Assembly (NCBI GenBank): GCA_004558955.1
Contig: SFZC01000014.1
Span: 1 to 23,647, forward strand
Source of the DNA: a bacterium
GTDB taxonomy: Bacteria; Cyanobacteriota; Vampirovibrionia; Gastranaerophilales; Gastranaerophilaceae
Reading direction: 5' to 3'
Length of the DNA: 23,647 bases
Made by a program: the position numbers and the translations under genes. How positions within the stretch are numbered: the first letter of the stretch is position 1; every line of letters starts with the position of its first letter. Positions 13,311 to 21,991 of this stretch are shown one piece after another. The notes below the pieces were generated by a model. That model searched no databases, had not been told where the DNA came from, and saw nothing but the letters and a program-made list of their open reading frames with translations.

Positions 13311-15863
13311 ATGGAAAATTTATTAGAAAATCTTAATAAGGAACAAAAAGAAGCAGTTCAAACCACGCAAGGACCTCTATTGATACTGGCTGGAGCAGGC
13401 TCGGGAAAAACTAAAGTTTTAACAACTCGTATTGCGTACATGATTCGTAACGGGGTAAATCCTCGCAACATTTTGGCTGTAACCTTTACAAACAAAGCCG
13501 CAAAAGAAATGAAAGAACGTATCGGTAAAATTATCGGGGAAGACACCGTAAAATACATGTGGGTCGGAACTTTCCACGGGATTTGCGGAAGAATTTTGAG
13601 AGAAAATATCGATAAATACAATACCGCTACGGGTAAACATTTAGACAAAAACTTTACAATTTATGACGATTCGGACACAAATCAAATTATCACAAGAGCA
13701 ATAAAAAAATTAAATCTTGATGATAAAGTTTATCAAACAAAATTGGTTAAATCCGTAATTTCAAACGCAAAGAACAAAATGCAAGATGCCACAACCTTTG
13801 CGACTTATGCAAGAGATTTTAAATCGCAAAAAATTGCAACAATTTATGAAGAATACGAAAAAGTATTAAATAATAATAACGCAATCGACTTTGACGATAT
13901 GTTAATGCTTACGGTTAAATTACTTGAGCAAAACGAAGAGGTTAGAAAGCAGTATTACGAACGATTCCAACATATTATGGTCGATGAATATCAAGACACA
14001 AACATTGCTCAATACAATTTGGTTAATATGCTTTACACAAATCTTTCAAAAGATATTCCGCAAGAGCGTTCTCTATGCGTTGTAGGTGATGTTGACCAGT
14101 CAATTTATTCTTGGCGTGGTGCTGATTTCACAATTATTATGAACTTCCAAAAAGATTATCCTAATACAAAACTTATTAAACTTGAACAAAATTACCGTTC
14201 AACGGCACACATTTTGCACGCTGCAAATGCAGTAATCGAAAACAATAATGAACGTGTTGAAAAAGTTTTGTATTCAAACAAAGGCGAAGGTGAAAAACTG
14301 AGTTATTATACCGCAAGTGACGAGGCGGACGAAGCAAATTATATCGTTAGCAACATCAAACGCACTGCTCACGGCAACTTCAACCAATTTGCGATTTTAT
14401 ACAGAACAAATAACCAATCAAGAGCCCTCGAAGAAGCCTGCATGGCAACAGGTGTTCCGTATAGAATTTATGGAGGTACAAAGTTCTATGACAGAGCCGA
14501 AGTTAAAACCATTATTTGTTATTTAAAATTAATTAATAACACGGACGATTCACAAAGTTTACGCCGAGTTATAAACATTCCAAAACGTGGAATAGGCGAT
14601 ACAACAATTAAAAATCTCTCAGATTTTGCAAATTCAAGAGATATCAGCCTGTTTGAAGCAATAAAAGTTTGTGATGAATCAGAAATCACACCGAGAACTT
14701 GTGCAAAATTAAAAGAATTTGCAGGACTTATTTTGAAATTCAAAGATGCTCAAAAAGCATACTCCCTCAAAGATTTCGTAACTCTTGTTATCGAAAAATC
14801 GGGATATCTTGCGGAATTACAAACGAAAGCGGCAACCGACCCTGATTTTCAAGATGATATTAACAACCTGCAAGAACTTGTAAACGTTGCGGAAGAATTC
14901 GTACCTGAGGAAGAAGACAACTTGCTTGGTGAATTTTTGCAACAGGTTGCACTTGTATCAGACCTTGATTCAATGGAAAACGAAGCAAACAACGTTACAA
15001 TGATGACTTTGCATGCAGCCAAAGGTTTGGAATTTCCGACTGTATTTATTGCAGGCATGGACGAAGGAATTTTTCCGAGCCAAAGAACTCTTCAAGTGCC
15101 GTCAGAAGTCGAAGAAGAACGCCGTTTAATGTATGTCGGAATTACTCGTGCAGAAGAGAAATTGTATTTGGTATCAGCCAAAAGACGTCAAACTTGGGGT
15201 GAATACAGATACTATAATCCATCAAGATTTATCGAAGAAATCCCGCAAAACTTGATTGAATCAATGGAATCAAGTAACGATTTCGGACGTTCTTCAACCT
15301 TTAGAAGTGCGGTATCAAGAGCAAAAGACAGTAGCTCAGTTTCTTCATCACCTGACGGTTACGTTCGCCCGTCAAGCGGATTTGGTGCAAACTTTACTGC
15401 TCCGAAAAGACAAGGCTTGTCAAGAACGACAGTTACCCCAAAGCCGTCAATTTCTTATTCAAATGAAAACCGTACAAGTTCTTCTTACGGATATTCAAAA
15501 TCGCAATCAAACAGAACTCCACAAAGAACAATGATTGTTAAATCGGCAATCAATAAGAAAAAAGAAGAAGAAAAAATTGCAGCATTTTTCAAAGATAACG
15601 CAATTAAACGTATGGCAGAGGAACGTAAAAAACAACGTGAAGCCGTTGAACGTGAAACTATCGAAAAACAAAAATTGCACGAACAAAGTAAATTTATTGA
15701 TAATGCCTACGAAATCGGACAAAGAGTTTTCCACGAACAACTCGGTATAGGTCACGTTACAGATGTTCTAAATGTCGGAAACAGCATAATGTACACAATC
15801 GACTTTGGCAAACTCGGCAAAAAAGCAATGGATGCTTCTTACGCAAAATTAAAGAAATTCTAA
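13311..15863 (+). CDS. pcrA: UvrD/PcrA superfamily 1 DNA helicase
   Basis: A 3'-5' DNA helicase (850 residues) acting in excision repair, replication conflict resolution and removal of RecA filaments. Motifs in order: LILAGAGSGKT (Walker A, ~24-34), VDEYQDTN (~224), GDVDQSIYSWRGAD, LEQNYRST, the VTMMTLHAAKGLEFP region (~563) and RRLMYVGITRAEEKLYL (~607). The last ~50 residues (GQRVFHEQLGIGHVTDV..., FGKLGKKAM) are the Tudor-like domain that in PcrA binds RNA polymerase. Between them, residues ~653-800 form an unusually long Ser/Arg-rich linker followed by a Lys/Glu/Arg-rich coiled coil (~748-789); family members are usually about 720-750 residues. I set the start at ATG 13311, five bases after GGGAAG; a TTG at 13293 in the same frame has no binding site. 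It converges on priA with only two bases between stop codons. Confidence 0.95.
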   Translation: MENLLENLNKEQKEAVQTTQGPLLILAGAGSGKTKVLTTRIAYMIRNGVNPRNILAVTFTNKAAKEMKERIGKIIGEDTVKYMWVGTFHGICGRILRENIDKYNTATGKHLDKNFTIYDDSDTNQIITRAIKKLNLDDKVYQTKLVKSVISNAKNKMQDATTFATYARDFKSQKIATIYEEYEKVLNNNNAIDFDDMLMLTVKLLEQNEEVRKQYYERFQHIMVDEYQDTNIAQYNLVNMLYTNLSKDIPQERSLCVVGDVDQSIYSWRGADFTIIMNFQKDYPNTKLIKLEQNYRSTAHILHAANAVIENNNERVEKVLYSNKGEGEKLSYYTASDEADEANYIVSNIKRTAHGNFNQFAILYRTNNQSRALEEACMATGVPYRIYGGTKFYDRAEVKTIICYLKLINNTDDSQSLRRVINIPKRGIGDTTIKNLSDFANSRDISLFEAIKVCDESEITPRTCAKLKEFAGLILKFKDAQKAYSLKDFVTLVIEKSGYLAELQTKAATDPDFQDDINNLQELVNVAEEFVPEEEDNLLGEFLQQVALVSDLDSMENEANNVTMMTLHAAKGLEFPTVFIAGMDEGIFPSQRTLQVPSEVEEERRLMYVGITRAEEKLYLVSAKRRQTWGEYRYYNPSRFIEEIPQNLIESMESSNDFGRSSTFRSAVSRAKDSSSVSSSPDGYVRPSSGFGANFTAPKRQGLSRTTVTPKPSISYSNENRTSSSYGYSKSQSNRTPQRTMIVKSAINKKKEEEKIAAFFKDNAIKRMAEERKKQREAVERETIEKQKLHEQSKFIDNAYEIGQRVFHEQLGIGHVTDVLNVGNSIMYTIDFGKLGKKAMDASYAKLKKF

Positions 15864-15865
15864 CC

Positions 15866-18178
15866 CTACAAAATATCCAACGGGTCAACATCAATAGTCA
15901 TTTTTATGTCTTTTGGTGAATTTATTTTGCTCAAGAAACTTGAAACAAATTGATGACCTTTTTGCTCCAATTTATTTTTAATAATAATTTGGAAACGATA
16001 ATTGCCGTTCAATTTTTCAATAACGCACGGTGTAGGACCAAGCACATCAAGTCTTTCGCCAAATCCGAATTTTTCAATCATGGTACAAAGTCGCAAGGCA
16101 ATTTCCTGTGCGGCTTTTTCAGCCCTAAAGTTATTCGGGGAACTCAAAATCAATCTGATAATTTGGCTAAACGGCGGGTAATCAAAATCTTCACGGGATT
16201 TTATTTCTTTTTCGTAAAATTCCGAATAGTTTTGAGATTTTGCACTTTCAAGTGCATAAAACTCAGGATTATACGTTTGGAAAAGCACACGACCCTTAAA
16301 TTCTCCACGTCCTGCACGTCCTGCCACCTGCGTAAGCAACTGAAAACCTCTTTCCGAGGCTCTGAAATCAGGCAAATTGAAACTTGCATCTGCCGAAATT
16401 ACCCCAACCAATGTAACATTAGGATTATCCAAACCTTTTGCAATCATCTGAGTACCGATTAAAATATCAATATCACCCTTTTGGAAACGTTCCAAAAGCC
16501 TTATGTGTTCGCCTTTTCGCACCAAAACATCACTGTCAATTCGTTCAACCTTATAATCAGGGTACAAATCTTTTATATATTGTTCAATTTTTTGAGTTCC
16601 GGTTCCCGAGTTTTTCAACCCCTCAAATCCACAATTCGGGCAAACGTCAGGGAAATATTCAACGTGATTGCAATAATGGCACTTCAACATATTATCTTTT
16701 GCGTGCCAAATCATCGGAACTGCACAATTCGGACACTCTATAACATGTCCGCAACCCTGACACTGGGTAAAAGTCGAAAAACCACGGCGATTTATCAACA
16801 AAATTACCTGTTGTTTGTTGTCTAAAGTTTCTTTTATCGCAGTTTGTAAAGGTTTTGAAATCAAACTTTTGTACGCTGCCCGTCCGTATTCCTGCATATT
16901 AATAACCGAAACAGGTGCAACCTTCGCATTGTTATAACGTTTCAGCATTTCAAACAAATGGTTTGAATTTATCGCCCTATAGTAACTTGAAATATCAGGA
17001 GTAGCAGACCCCAAAATTAACGGGCAAGAATTAAATTCGGCTAATTTCCTTGCAACAAGCCTTGCATCATATCGAGGTGCAGGTGAAGATTGTTTGTATG
17101 CACCTTCATGTTCTTCATCAATAATTATCAAACCCAAATTTTTAATCGGAGCAAAAACCGCAGACCTTGCTCCAGCAAGAATTTTAATCTCGTTTTTATA
17201 AAGTTTTTGCCAAACGTCATACCGTTCACCCTCCGAAATACTGCTATGCCAAATTGCAACATCCTGAGTTCCGAATTTCCTTGCCAAACGTTTTGTCAAC
17301 TGCGAAGCCAAAGCGATTTCAGGTGCAAGGAATAAAACATTTTTACCCGCATTAATCGTGTCATCAATGAGTTTAAAATAAACCTCAGTCTTTCCGCTTG
17401 CCGTAATACCATGAAGCAGAATTTGCGGAGCTTTTTCGTGTTTAATTTGGTCAGAAATTCCTTCATAAACCTTCTGTTGAGTAGGCGAAAGTTCAAACAA
17501 ATCCTCTTTTTTATCAATATGCAAAATCTCTAAAGGATTGCGATAAACCTGCTCATCAGTAAGTTTTACGCACCCTAAATCGACAAGCTTTTTCACGGTT
17601 ACACGAGTAGTTTTAACTTTTTTTTCAAACTCAATCAGCGGCATTTTGCCAAATTCTTTGAGTTTTTCCAAAATCTCAAGCTGGCGTTTGGTTGTCCCGT
17701 CAACTTTTACAAACTCTATGATTTGTTCAATTTTCAATGATTTCTCAATGAGTTTCAACGGAATTGCGGCATTCAAAACAGTAATCAAATCCACGCAATA
17801 GTAATTTGCCACCCATTCCAAAAGTTTCAAATATTCAACAGAAAACAAAGGTGTTTCGTCTAAAATTTTAGAAATTCGCTTTGCCCTGATTTCAGGCGGT
17901 AAATAATCCGAAAACCCGACACAAAAAGCGTTTATCAAACCTTGACGTCCAAACGGAACAAGCAAGGCTTGCCCGATTTTTATGGTATTTCGCATCTCTG
18001 GCGGTATTGCATAACTGAAAGTTTTAACCCCTAACCCACGAATATTCACCAAACAAACCGCATAATTTTGCGAAACAAAAGAAGGACTACCAGCATCTTC
18101 GACAGGCTCACGTTTTTTCAAGGTAAATTTCTTTTTGTTCGGAACCTCAAATAAACTTTTTTGAACGCTATCTTCCAT
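15866..18178 (-). CDS. priA: Primosomal replication-restart helicase PriA
   Basis: PriA recognises abandoned replication forks and reloads the replicative helicase. The protein (770 residues) has a DNA-binding N-terminal domain (NYAVCLVNIRG...FSYAIP; VPFGRQ), a helicase core with GITASGKTEVY (Walker A, ~255), IIDEEHEGAYKQ (DEEH in place of DEAH, ~354) and GSATPD, then eight cysteines at about 470-517 arranged as C-x2-C pairs (CQGC, CPNC, CHYC, CPNC) that bind two zinc ions, followed by GTGTQKIEQ, IGTQMIAKGLD and QVAGRAGR. I set the start at ATG 18178, nine bases after AGGA; a TTG at 18187 gives three more residues. About 40 charged residues precede the first domain. The PC4-like gene ends 54 bases upstream and is probably cotranscribed. 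Confidence 0.95.
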   Translation of the reverse strand: MEDSVQKSLFEVPNKKKFTLKKREPVEDAGSPSFVSQNYAVCLVNIRGLGVKTFSYAIPPEMRNTIKIGQALLVPFGRQGLINAFCVGFSDYLPPEIRAKRISKILDETPLFSVEYLKLLEWVANYYCVDLITVLNAAIPLKLIEKSLKIEQIIEFVKVDGTTKRQLEILEKLKEFGKMPLIEFEKKVKTTRVTVKKLVDLGCVKLTDEQVYRNPLEILHIDKKEDLFELSPTQQKVYEGISDQIKHEKAPQILLHGITASGKTEVYFKLIDDTINAGKNVLFLAPEIALASQLTKRLARKFGTQDVAIWHSSISEGERYDVWQKLYKNEIKILAGARSAVFAPIKNLGLIIIDEEHEGAYKQSSPAPRYDARLVARKLAEFNSCPLILGSATPDISSYYRAINSNHLFEMLKRYNNAKVAPVSVINMQEYGRAAYKSLISKPLQTAIKETLDNKQQVILLINRRGFSTFTQCQGCGHVIECPNCAVPMIWHAKDNMLKCHYCNHVEYFPDVCPNCGFEGLKNSGTGTQKIEQYIKDLYPDYKVERIDSDVLVRKGEHIRLLERFQKGDIDILIGTQMIAKGLDNPNVTLVGVISADASFNLPDFRASERGFQLLTQVAGRAGRGEFKGRVLFQTYNPEFYALESAKSQNYSEFYEKEIKSREDFDYPPFSQIIRLILSSPNNFRAEKAAQEIALRLCTMIEKFGFGERLDVLGPTPCVIEKLNGNYRFQIIIKNKLEQKGHQFVSSFLSKINSPKDIKMTIDVDPLDIL

Positions 18179-18232
18179 TTTCGACAATCCTTCTTTTATA
18201 AAAAATATCAGTTAAAACAGACAAAAAGTCGT

Positions 18233-18475
18233 CTATTCTTCCATTTCGCCTGCCATAAACTCTTGTTTTGCAGATTCAATCGCTTCTGTCAAAATATCAA
18301 TTTGATCAGGAGTGAAAGTTACACCTTTTTTAGTCGGCAACCAAGTTGCTCCATCATCAGTTGTATAAAATATTCTCATATTTAAGTAACTTTTGCCTTT
18401 ATATTCACTTATAGAAATTTGTAATTGTTCAGTATCTGATCTTTCGATAGTTGCTAAAATTTTTGCATCTGCCAT
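18233..18475 (-). CDS. PC4/YdbC-like single-stranded DNA-binding protein
   Basis: An 80-residue protein consisting almost entirely of a PC4 (transcriptional coactivator p15) domain. Its four-strand sheet and one helix can be read as KILATIERS, LQISISEYKGKSYLNMRIFYTTDDG, WLPTKKGVTF and PDQIDILTEAIESAKQEF. EYKGKSYLNMR and PTKKGVTF are the signature segments of the family, whose bacterial members bind single-stranded DNA as dimers. AAGGAG lies at ideal spacing before the ATG at 18475. Position directly upstream of priA suggests a role with single-stranded DNA at restarted forks (inference). A promoter at 18508-18536 faces this gene and abuts the divergent promoter of the DUF3137 gene. Confidence 0.88.
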   Translation of the reverse strand: MADAKILATIERSDTEQLQISISEYKGKSYLNMRIFYTTDDGATWLPTKKGVTFTPDQIDILTEAIESAKQEFMAGEMEE

Positions 18476-18507
18476 AATTATCTCTCCTTATATAATTGTG
18501 CTCTCAT

Positions 18508-18536
18508 ATCTTAACATAAAGACTTATTCTCGTAAA
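18508..18536 (-). promoter_or_regulatory. Promoter of the PC4-like gene and priA
   Basis: On the minus strand TTTACG (18531-18536) and TAAGAT (18508-18513) are 17 bases apart, with transcription expected near 18501 and a ~26-nt leader. Matches are moderate. Confidence 0.45.
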
Positions 18537-18538
18537 TA

Positions 18539-18547
18539 TGCTATATT
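18539..18547 (+). promoter_or_regulatory. Extended -10 promoter of the DUF3137 gene
   Basis: TGCTATATT, one base from the TGCTATAAT seen at two other promoters in this window. No good -35. Transcription should begin near 18554, with AAGGA at 18559-18563 next. It lies two bases from the outward-facing promoter at 18508-18536. Confidence 0.5.
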
Positions 18548-18571
18548 AATAAACAAATAAGGATAGAATTG

Positions 18572-19624
18572 ATGACAAACAAAACACAAGAAATGTACAC
18601 CTACGTTATAAATTTATTTCAAAAAGAACTGAAAGATAAAGCAAATAAATTGGAAAATCAAAGAAAAATTTTCGCAAGCCTTGCAAAGTTTTTTAAAGCG
18701 ATTGCATTTTTGGGCGGAACATTTGCTATCCTAACCTTTTTACTTATTTTATTGTCCTTTGCCTCTATGTATTTAGGATTTTCTCAATATGCTTATCCTG
18801 AAGGAATAATCTTCTATGTACTATTTATCGAGGTGGCTGTATCTTTTTGCGGGTGGTTTTTGCATACGATTTTAAACAATATATTTTGTTCAAAAGTTAA
18901 AAATGAATTATACAGTCTAATTTACCAATCATTAGACAATAATCTAATTTACTACCCTGGAGGATTCAAACTACCAACTATACTTACTCAAATTGACAAT
19001 ATATTTTTCAATAACAACTATGGTTTTGACATTGATATAAGCGAATTAAACCCAATGTTACCTTTCTACCATTATATAAGAGTTGATGACGTAATTACAG
19101 GTTCATACGAAGGACATAGTATTAAAATCATCGAATTTAGTTTGATTGAAAGACATAGAACTCGTACCTCAGAAGGTAGAACACACACTACCTATATCAA
19201 AGTTTTCCAAGGGGTACTATTAAAAACAACAATGGAAAAATACATCAACACTCAAATTTGCATTAATGCTAAAAACAGTTCAACAACACACCCAAGTAGA
19301 TTTCAAAAAGTAAATTTAGAATCTAACGAATTTGAAAAACTGTTTGACGTTTATAGTACAGATCAAATTGAATCGAGATATTTTTTCAACACAAAAATGA
19401 TGGACGATTTTATCAAACTTCGCAAAATCACAGGTAACGGTATAAGCGGATTTATAGACGGGAACTATGTAAAAATATTACTCCATACATCAAAAGATAT
19501 GTTTGAACCGGATATTAATAAACCGGTCAATGACCCGAATACATATTTTGACGTGATTTATCAAGCAAAAACAATTCTTGATATTATTACAAAATTAAAT
19601 TTAGATTCTAAAACAGGGTTGTAG
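18572..19624 (+). CDS. DUF3137-family membrane protein
   Basis: A 350-residue protein of the DUF3137 type, function unknown. A charged N-terminal helix (~1-35) is followed by two membrane helices (~43-70 and ~80-105) and a large soluble domain. Within it, the pattern VDDVITGSYEGHSIKIIEFSL, then a gap, FQGVLLK, then VNLESNEFEKLFDVYSTDQIESRYFF, then a C-terminal region with DMFEP is what I recall for DUF3137. The soluble part probably faces the cytosol. I use ATG 18572, eight bases after AAGGA; the frame could open one codon earlier at a TTG. It is a single-gene unit transcribed away from the PC4-like gene. No hairpin with a T-run follows it on the plus strand. Confidence 0.8.
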   Translation: MTNKTQEMYTYVINLFQKELKDKANKLENQRKIFASLAKFFKAIAFLGGTFAILTFLLILLSFASMYLGFSQYAYPEGIIFYVLFIEVAVSFCGWFLHTILNNIFCSKVKNELYSLIYQSLDNNLIYYPGGFKLPTILTQIDNIFFNNNYGFDIDISELNPMLPFYHYIRVDDVITGSYEGHSIKIIEFSLIERHRTRTSEGRTHTTYIKVFQGVLLKTTMEKYINTQICINAKNSSTTHPSRFQKVNLESNEFEKLFDVYSTDQIESRYFFNTKMMDDFIKLRKITGNGISGFIDGNYVKILLHTSKDMFEPDINKPVNDPNTYFDVIYQAKTILDIITKLNLDSKTGL

Positions 19625-19666
19625 ATTTTTGTTCAATATAGAACACGATATTCTTGGTTTAAAGTA

Positions 19667-19724
19667 GGTCACGGCATTGCCTGACACGTAAAATTAACGT
19701 CGTTGGTCACGGCAACGTCTGATA
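19667..19724. repeat. Two imperfect 20-bp direct repeats, period 38
   Basis: The unit at 19667-19686 begins GGTCACGGCA and is repeated at 19705-19724, identical at 16 of 20 positions, including the first ten bases. The first copy is also a short dyad (GTCA, GGCA / TGCC, TGAC). The block is richer in G and C than its surroundings and lies between a plus-strand gene and a minus-strand terminator. It is not coding in any frame I could support. It may be a protein-binding site pair, a degraded repeat element or part of a structured 3' region. Confidence 0.55.
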
Positions 19725-19726
19725 TT

Positions 19727-19761
19727 AAAAAAAGCGAGTGACTTATTTAAGTCACTCGCTT
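19727..19761 (-). terminator. Rho-independent terminator of the acyl-CoA synthetase unit
   Basis: A perfect 13-bp stem AAGCGAGTGACTT / AAGTCACTCGCTT (19732-19744 and 19749-19761) with a 4-base loop, followed on the minus strand by a run of seven T (19733-19727, partly in the stem base). It ends the transcript of the gene stopping at 19783. Confidence 0.93.
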
Positions 19762-19782
19762 CAAGTTTATTCAAGCCTTTAA

Positions 19783-21942
19783 TTAGTGGCAGCAACTGCA
19801 AGCGCCGCATTCACACATAATAGCTTTTTTCGCTTCTTCCAAACGAACTTTGATACGTCCGTCAACAGCGATACCTTCACCTGTTTTTTCAGAAATCAAC
19901 AATGGGTTGATATCCAATTCATCGATGAAGCTGAAGTCGTGAACTAATTGAGATAATCTCAACAAGGTTTCTTCGATTTGTTCCATTTGAGCAGGAGTTG
20001 TACCTCTTGCACCTTCTAACAATTTGTATGCTTTAACTGATTTAATCATTTCTTTAGCATCAACGTCTGTCAATGGAGCAATTCTGAAAGTTACGTCTTT
20101 CATAACTTCAATGAATACGCCACCCAAACCGAACATCATCATTGGACCGTATTGAGGGTCTGTTGCAATACCGCAAACCATTTCTCTGTTGCCTTTAACC
20201 ATTTCTTGGATAATTACACCTTCAAGACCGTCAATCAAGCCTTTTTCAGTCAATTTAGCAATCAAGTCACGGTATTCTGCTCTTAATTGTTCTTCAGATT
20301 GAATGTTAACTCTTACACCGCCAACATCTGTTTTGTGAGAAGTTGTTTTTGAAGTCATCTTCATAACTACCGGATAGCCGATTGAATTACCTACACTTAC
20401 AACTTCTTCTTCAGTTGTTGCGAAACCTGATTTACAAACTCTAATACCGTAAGCATCAAGAACGTCAATAGATTCACGAGTTGTTAATTGCGCTCTGTCT
20501 TCGCTCAAAGATTGTCTGATAATTTGTTTTGCTTTTTCTCTATCTACGTCAAAGCAAGGAATTTTACCTTCAGGTCTTTCCATCCACAATCTTTGTTGAT
20601 TCAATCTATTCAAGCCGTCAGCTGCTTCTTCAGCATACATAAAGAATGGCATATTAACATCCATATCTGACAATGCTGAGAAGAAATCAGACTTAGTCAT
20701 AAATACACCGATAACAGGTTTTTCAGGGTGTTCAGCCTTAATTTCCATCAAAGCTTTAGCAACATCAATATCTTTTAAACCTAAGAACGGTAGATAAATT
20801 GTGATAATCATATCAACATTTTCATCGGCAATAACTGTTTCCAATGTTTGCTTGTAGTGTTCGATTGGAGCAGATGCAATCATATCGATTGGGTTTTTAA
20901 CTGATGCAGCAGATGGTAAGAAGCTTCTCAATTTGTCTTTTGTTGCATCTGAAATTTTAGCCATTTGCATACCATATTCACAAACAGCATCAGTTGCCAT
21001 AATACCAGGCCCACCTGAGTTAGTGATAATTGCTACTCTGTCGCCTTTTGGAATAGGGCAGTTAGCAAAAACTTTTGCAGTTGCGAACAAGTTTTTCAAA
21101 GAATATTCTCTGATAACACCTGATTGTTGCAACAATGCGTTAGCGGCTTTATCAGCACCTGCCAAAGAACCTGTGTGAGAAGATGCTGCAGAAGCACCTG
21201 CTGCAGAACGTCCTGCTTTCAAAGCTAATACAGGTTTTTTCTTAGAAATTCTTGATGCAAGCTTTCTGAAGTTTGCAGGGTTTTGGATTGATTCCATATA
21301 AAGAAGGATTTGTTCAACGTCTTCTTCATTTTCCCAATATTCAAGAGCAGTTTCTGCGTTAACATCTGCTTGGTTACCGATTGAAATAAATTGAGCAAAA
21401 CCAAGGTTAAGGTCTTTCAAGATATTCAAAATACCGCCACCTAAAGCACCTGATTGAGAAACGAAACCAATGTTACCACGTTCAGGTAATGATTCTGCGA
21501 AACAACCGTCCATACGAACGTCAGGGTGAGTGTTTACAACACCTAAGCAGTTAGGACCAACACATCTCATGCCATATTCTCTAACTTTAGCCAATAGTTG
21601 TTTTTCAGCCTCAGCACCTTCTTTACCTGTTTCTTTAAAGCCGGCAGTGATAATACAAAGACCTTTAATTCCTTTTTCGTGACATTGATCGATTGTTGAA
21701 AGTACGAATTTAGCATTTACAACGATAATCGCCAAATCAACTTCACCCGGAATTTCAAGAACTGATGTATATGCTTGCAAACCTTCAATAATTCCGCCTT
21801 TTGGGTTTACAGGGTAGATTTTACCGTTAAAATTGTATTCTTGTAACCTTTTCATAATATCGGAACCGATAGTATGTTCTTTTGTTGAAGCACCAATAAC
21901 CGCAATGGATTTTGGCTTCATAATTTTGTCTAAATTGTTCAT
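19783..21942 (-). CDS. ADP-forming acyl-CoA synthetase (acetate-CoA ligase type), fused subunits
   Basis: A 719-residue ADP-forming acyl-CoA synthetase, which converts acyl-CoA, ADP and phosphate to the free acid, CoA and ATP (reversibly), a substrate-level energy step in fermenters. Domains in order: CoA-binding Rossmann (IAVIGAST, ~12-130, ending VGPNCLGVVN), first ligase domain with GFVSQSGALGGG (~159-170) and the phosphohistidine loop SSHTGSLAG (His256), second ligase domain with ITNSGGPGIMATD (~306), and a C-terminal ATP-grasp (~485-700: LDAYGIRVCKSGFA, GYPVVMKMTS, KTDVGGVRV, FGLGGVFIE, DELDINPLL). Fusion of alpha and beta parts in one chain is common. The last ten residues, CECGACSCCH, are an unusual Cys/His cluster. 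AAGGA precedes the ATG at 21942. The substrate (acetyl-, propionyl- or other CoA) cannot be read from sequence. A protein acyltransferase-type role is unlikely because no GNAT domain is attached. Confidence 0.93.
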   Translation of the reverse strand: MNNLDKIMKPKSIAVIGASTKEHTIGSDIMKRLQEYNFNGKIYPVNPKGGIIEGLQAYTSVLEIPGEVDLAIIVVNAKFVLSTIDQCHEKGIKGLCIITAGFKETGKEGAEAEKQLLAKVREYGMRCVGPNCLGVVNTHPDVRMDGCFAESLPERGNIGFVSQSGALGGGILNILKDLNLGFAQFISIGNQADVNAETALEYWENEEDVEQILLYMESIQNPANFRKLASRISKKKPVLALKAGRSAAGASAASSHTGSLAGADKAANALLQQSGVIREYSLKNLFATAKVFANCPIPKGDRVAIITNSGGPGIMATDAVCEYGMQMAKISDATKDKLRSFLPSAASVKNPIDMIASAPIEHYKQTLETVIADENVDMIITIYLPFLGLKDIDVAKALMEIKAEHPEKPVIGVFMTKSDFFSALSDMDVNMPFFMYAEEAADGLNRLNQQRLWMERPEGKIPCFDVDREKAKQIIRQSLSEDRAQLTTRESIDVLDAYGIRVCKSGFATTEEEVVSVGNSIGYPVVMKMTSKTTSHKTDVGGVRVNIQSEEQLRAEYRDLIAKLTEKGLIDGLEGVIIQEMVKGNREMVCGIATDPQYGPMMMFGLGGVFIEVMKDVTFRIAPLTDVDAKEMIKSVKAYKLLEGARGTTPAQMEQIEETLLRLSQLVHDFSFIDELDINPLLISEKTGEGIAVDGRIKVRLEEAKKAIMCECGACSCCH

Positions 21943-21991
21943 TTAATCGTCCTTTCTTTTTGTTTACTTTTTATCATTTATTATTTATTTC

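Noticed and set aside
15535..15750. Lys-rich 71-residue frame inside pcrA
   Set aside because: Shifted reading of the coiled-coil linker; it shares the AT-rich repeats of the real frame and has no own signals.
15950..16462. 170-residue open frame on the plus strand inside priA
   Set aside because: Antisense shadow of priA with odd composition and no binding site; the priA frame shows unmistakable helicase and zinc motifs.
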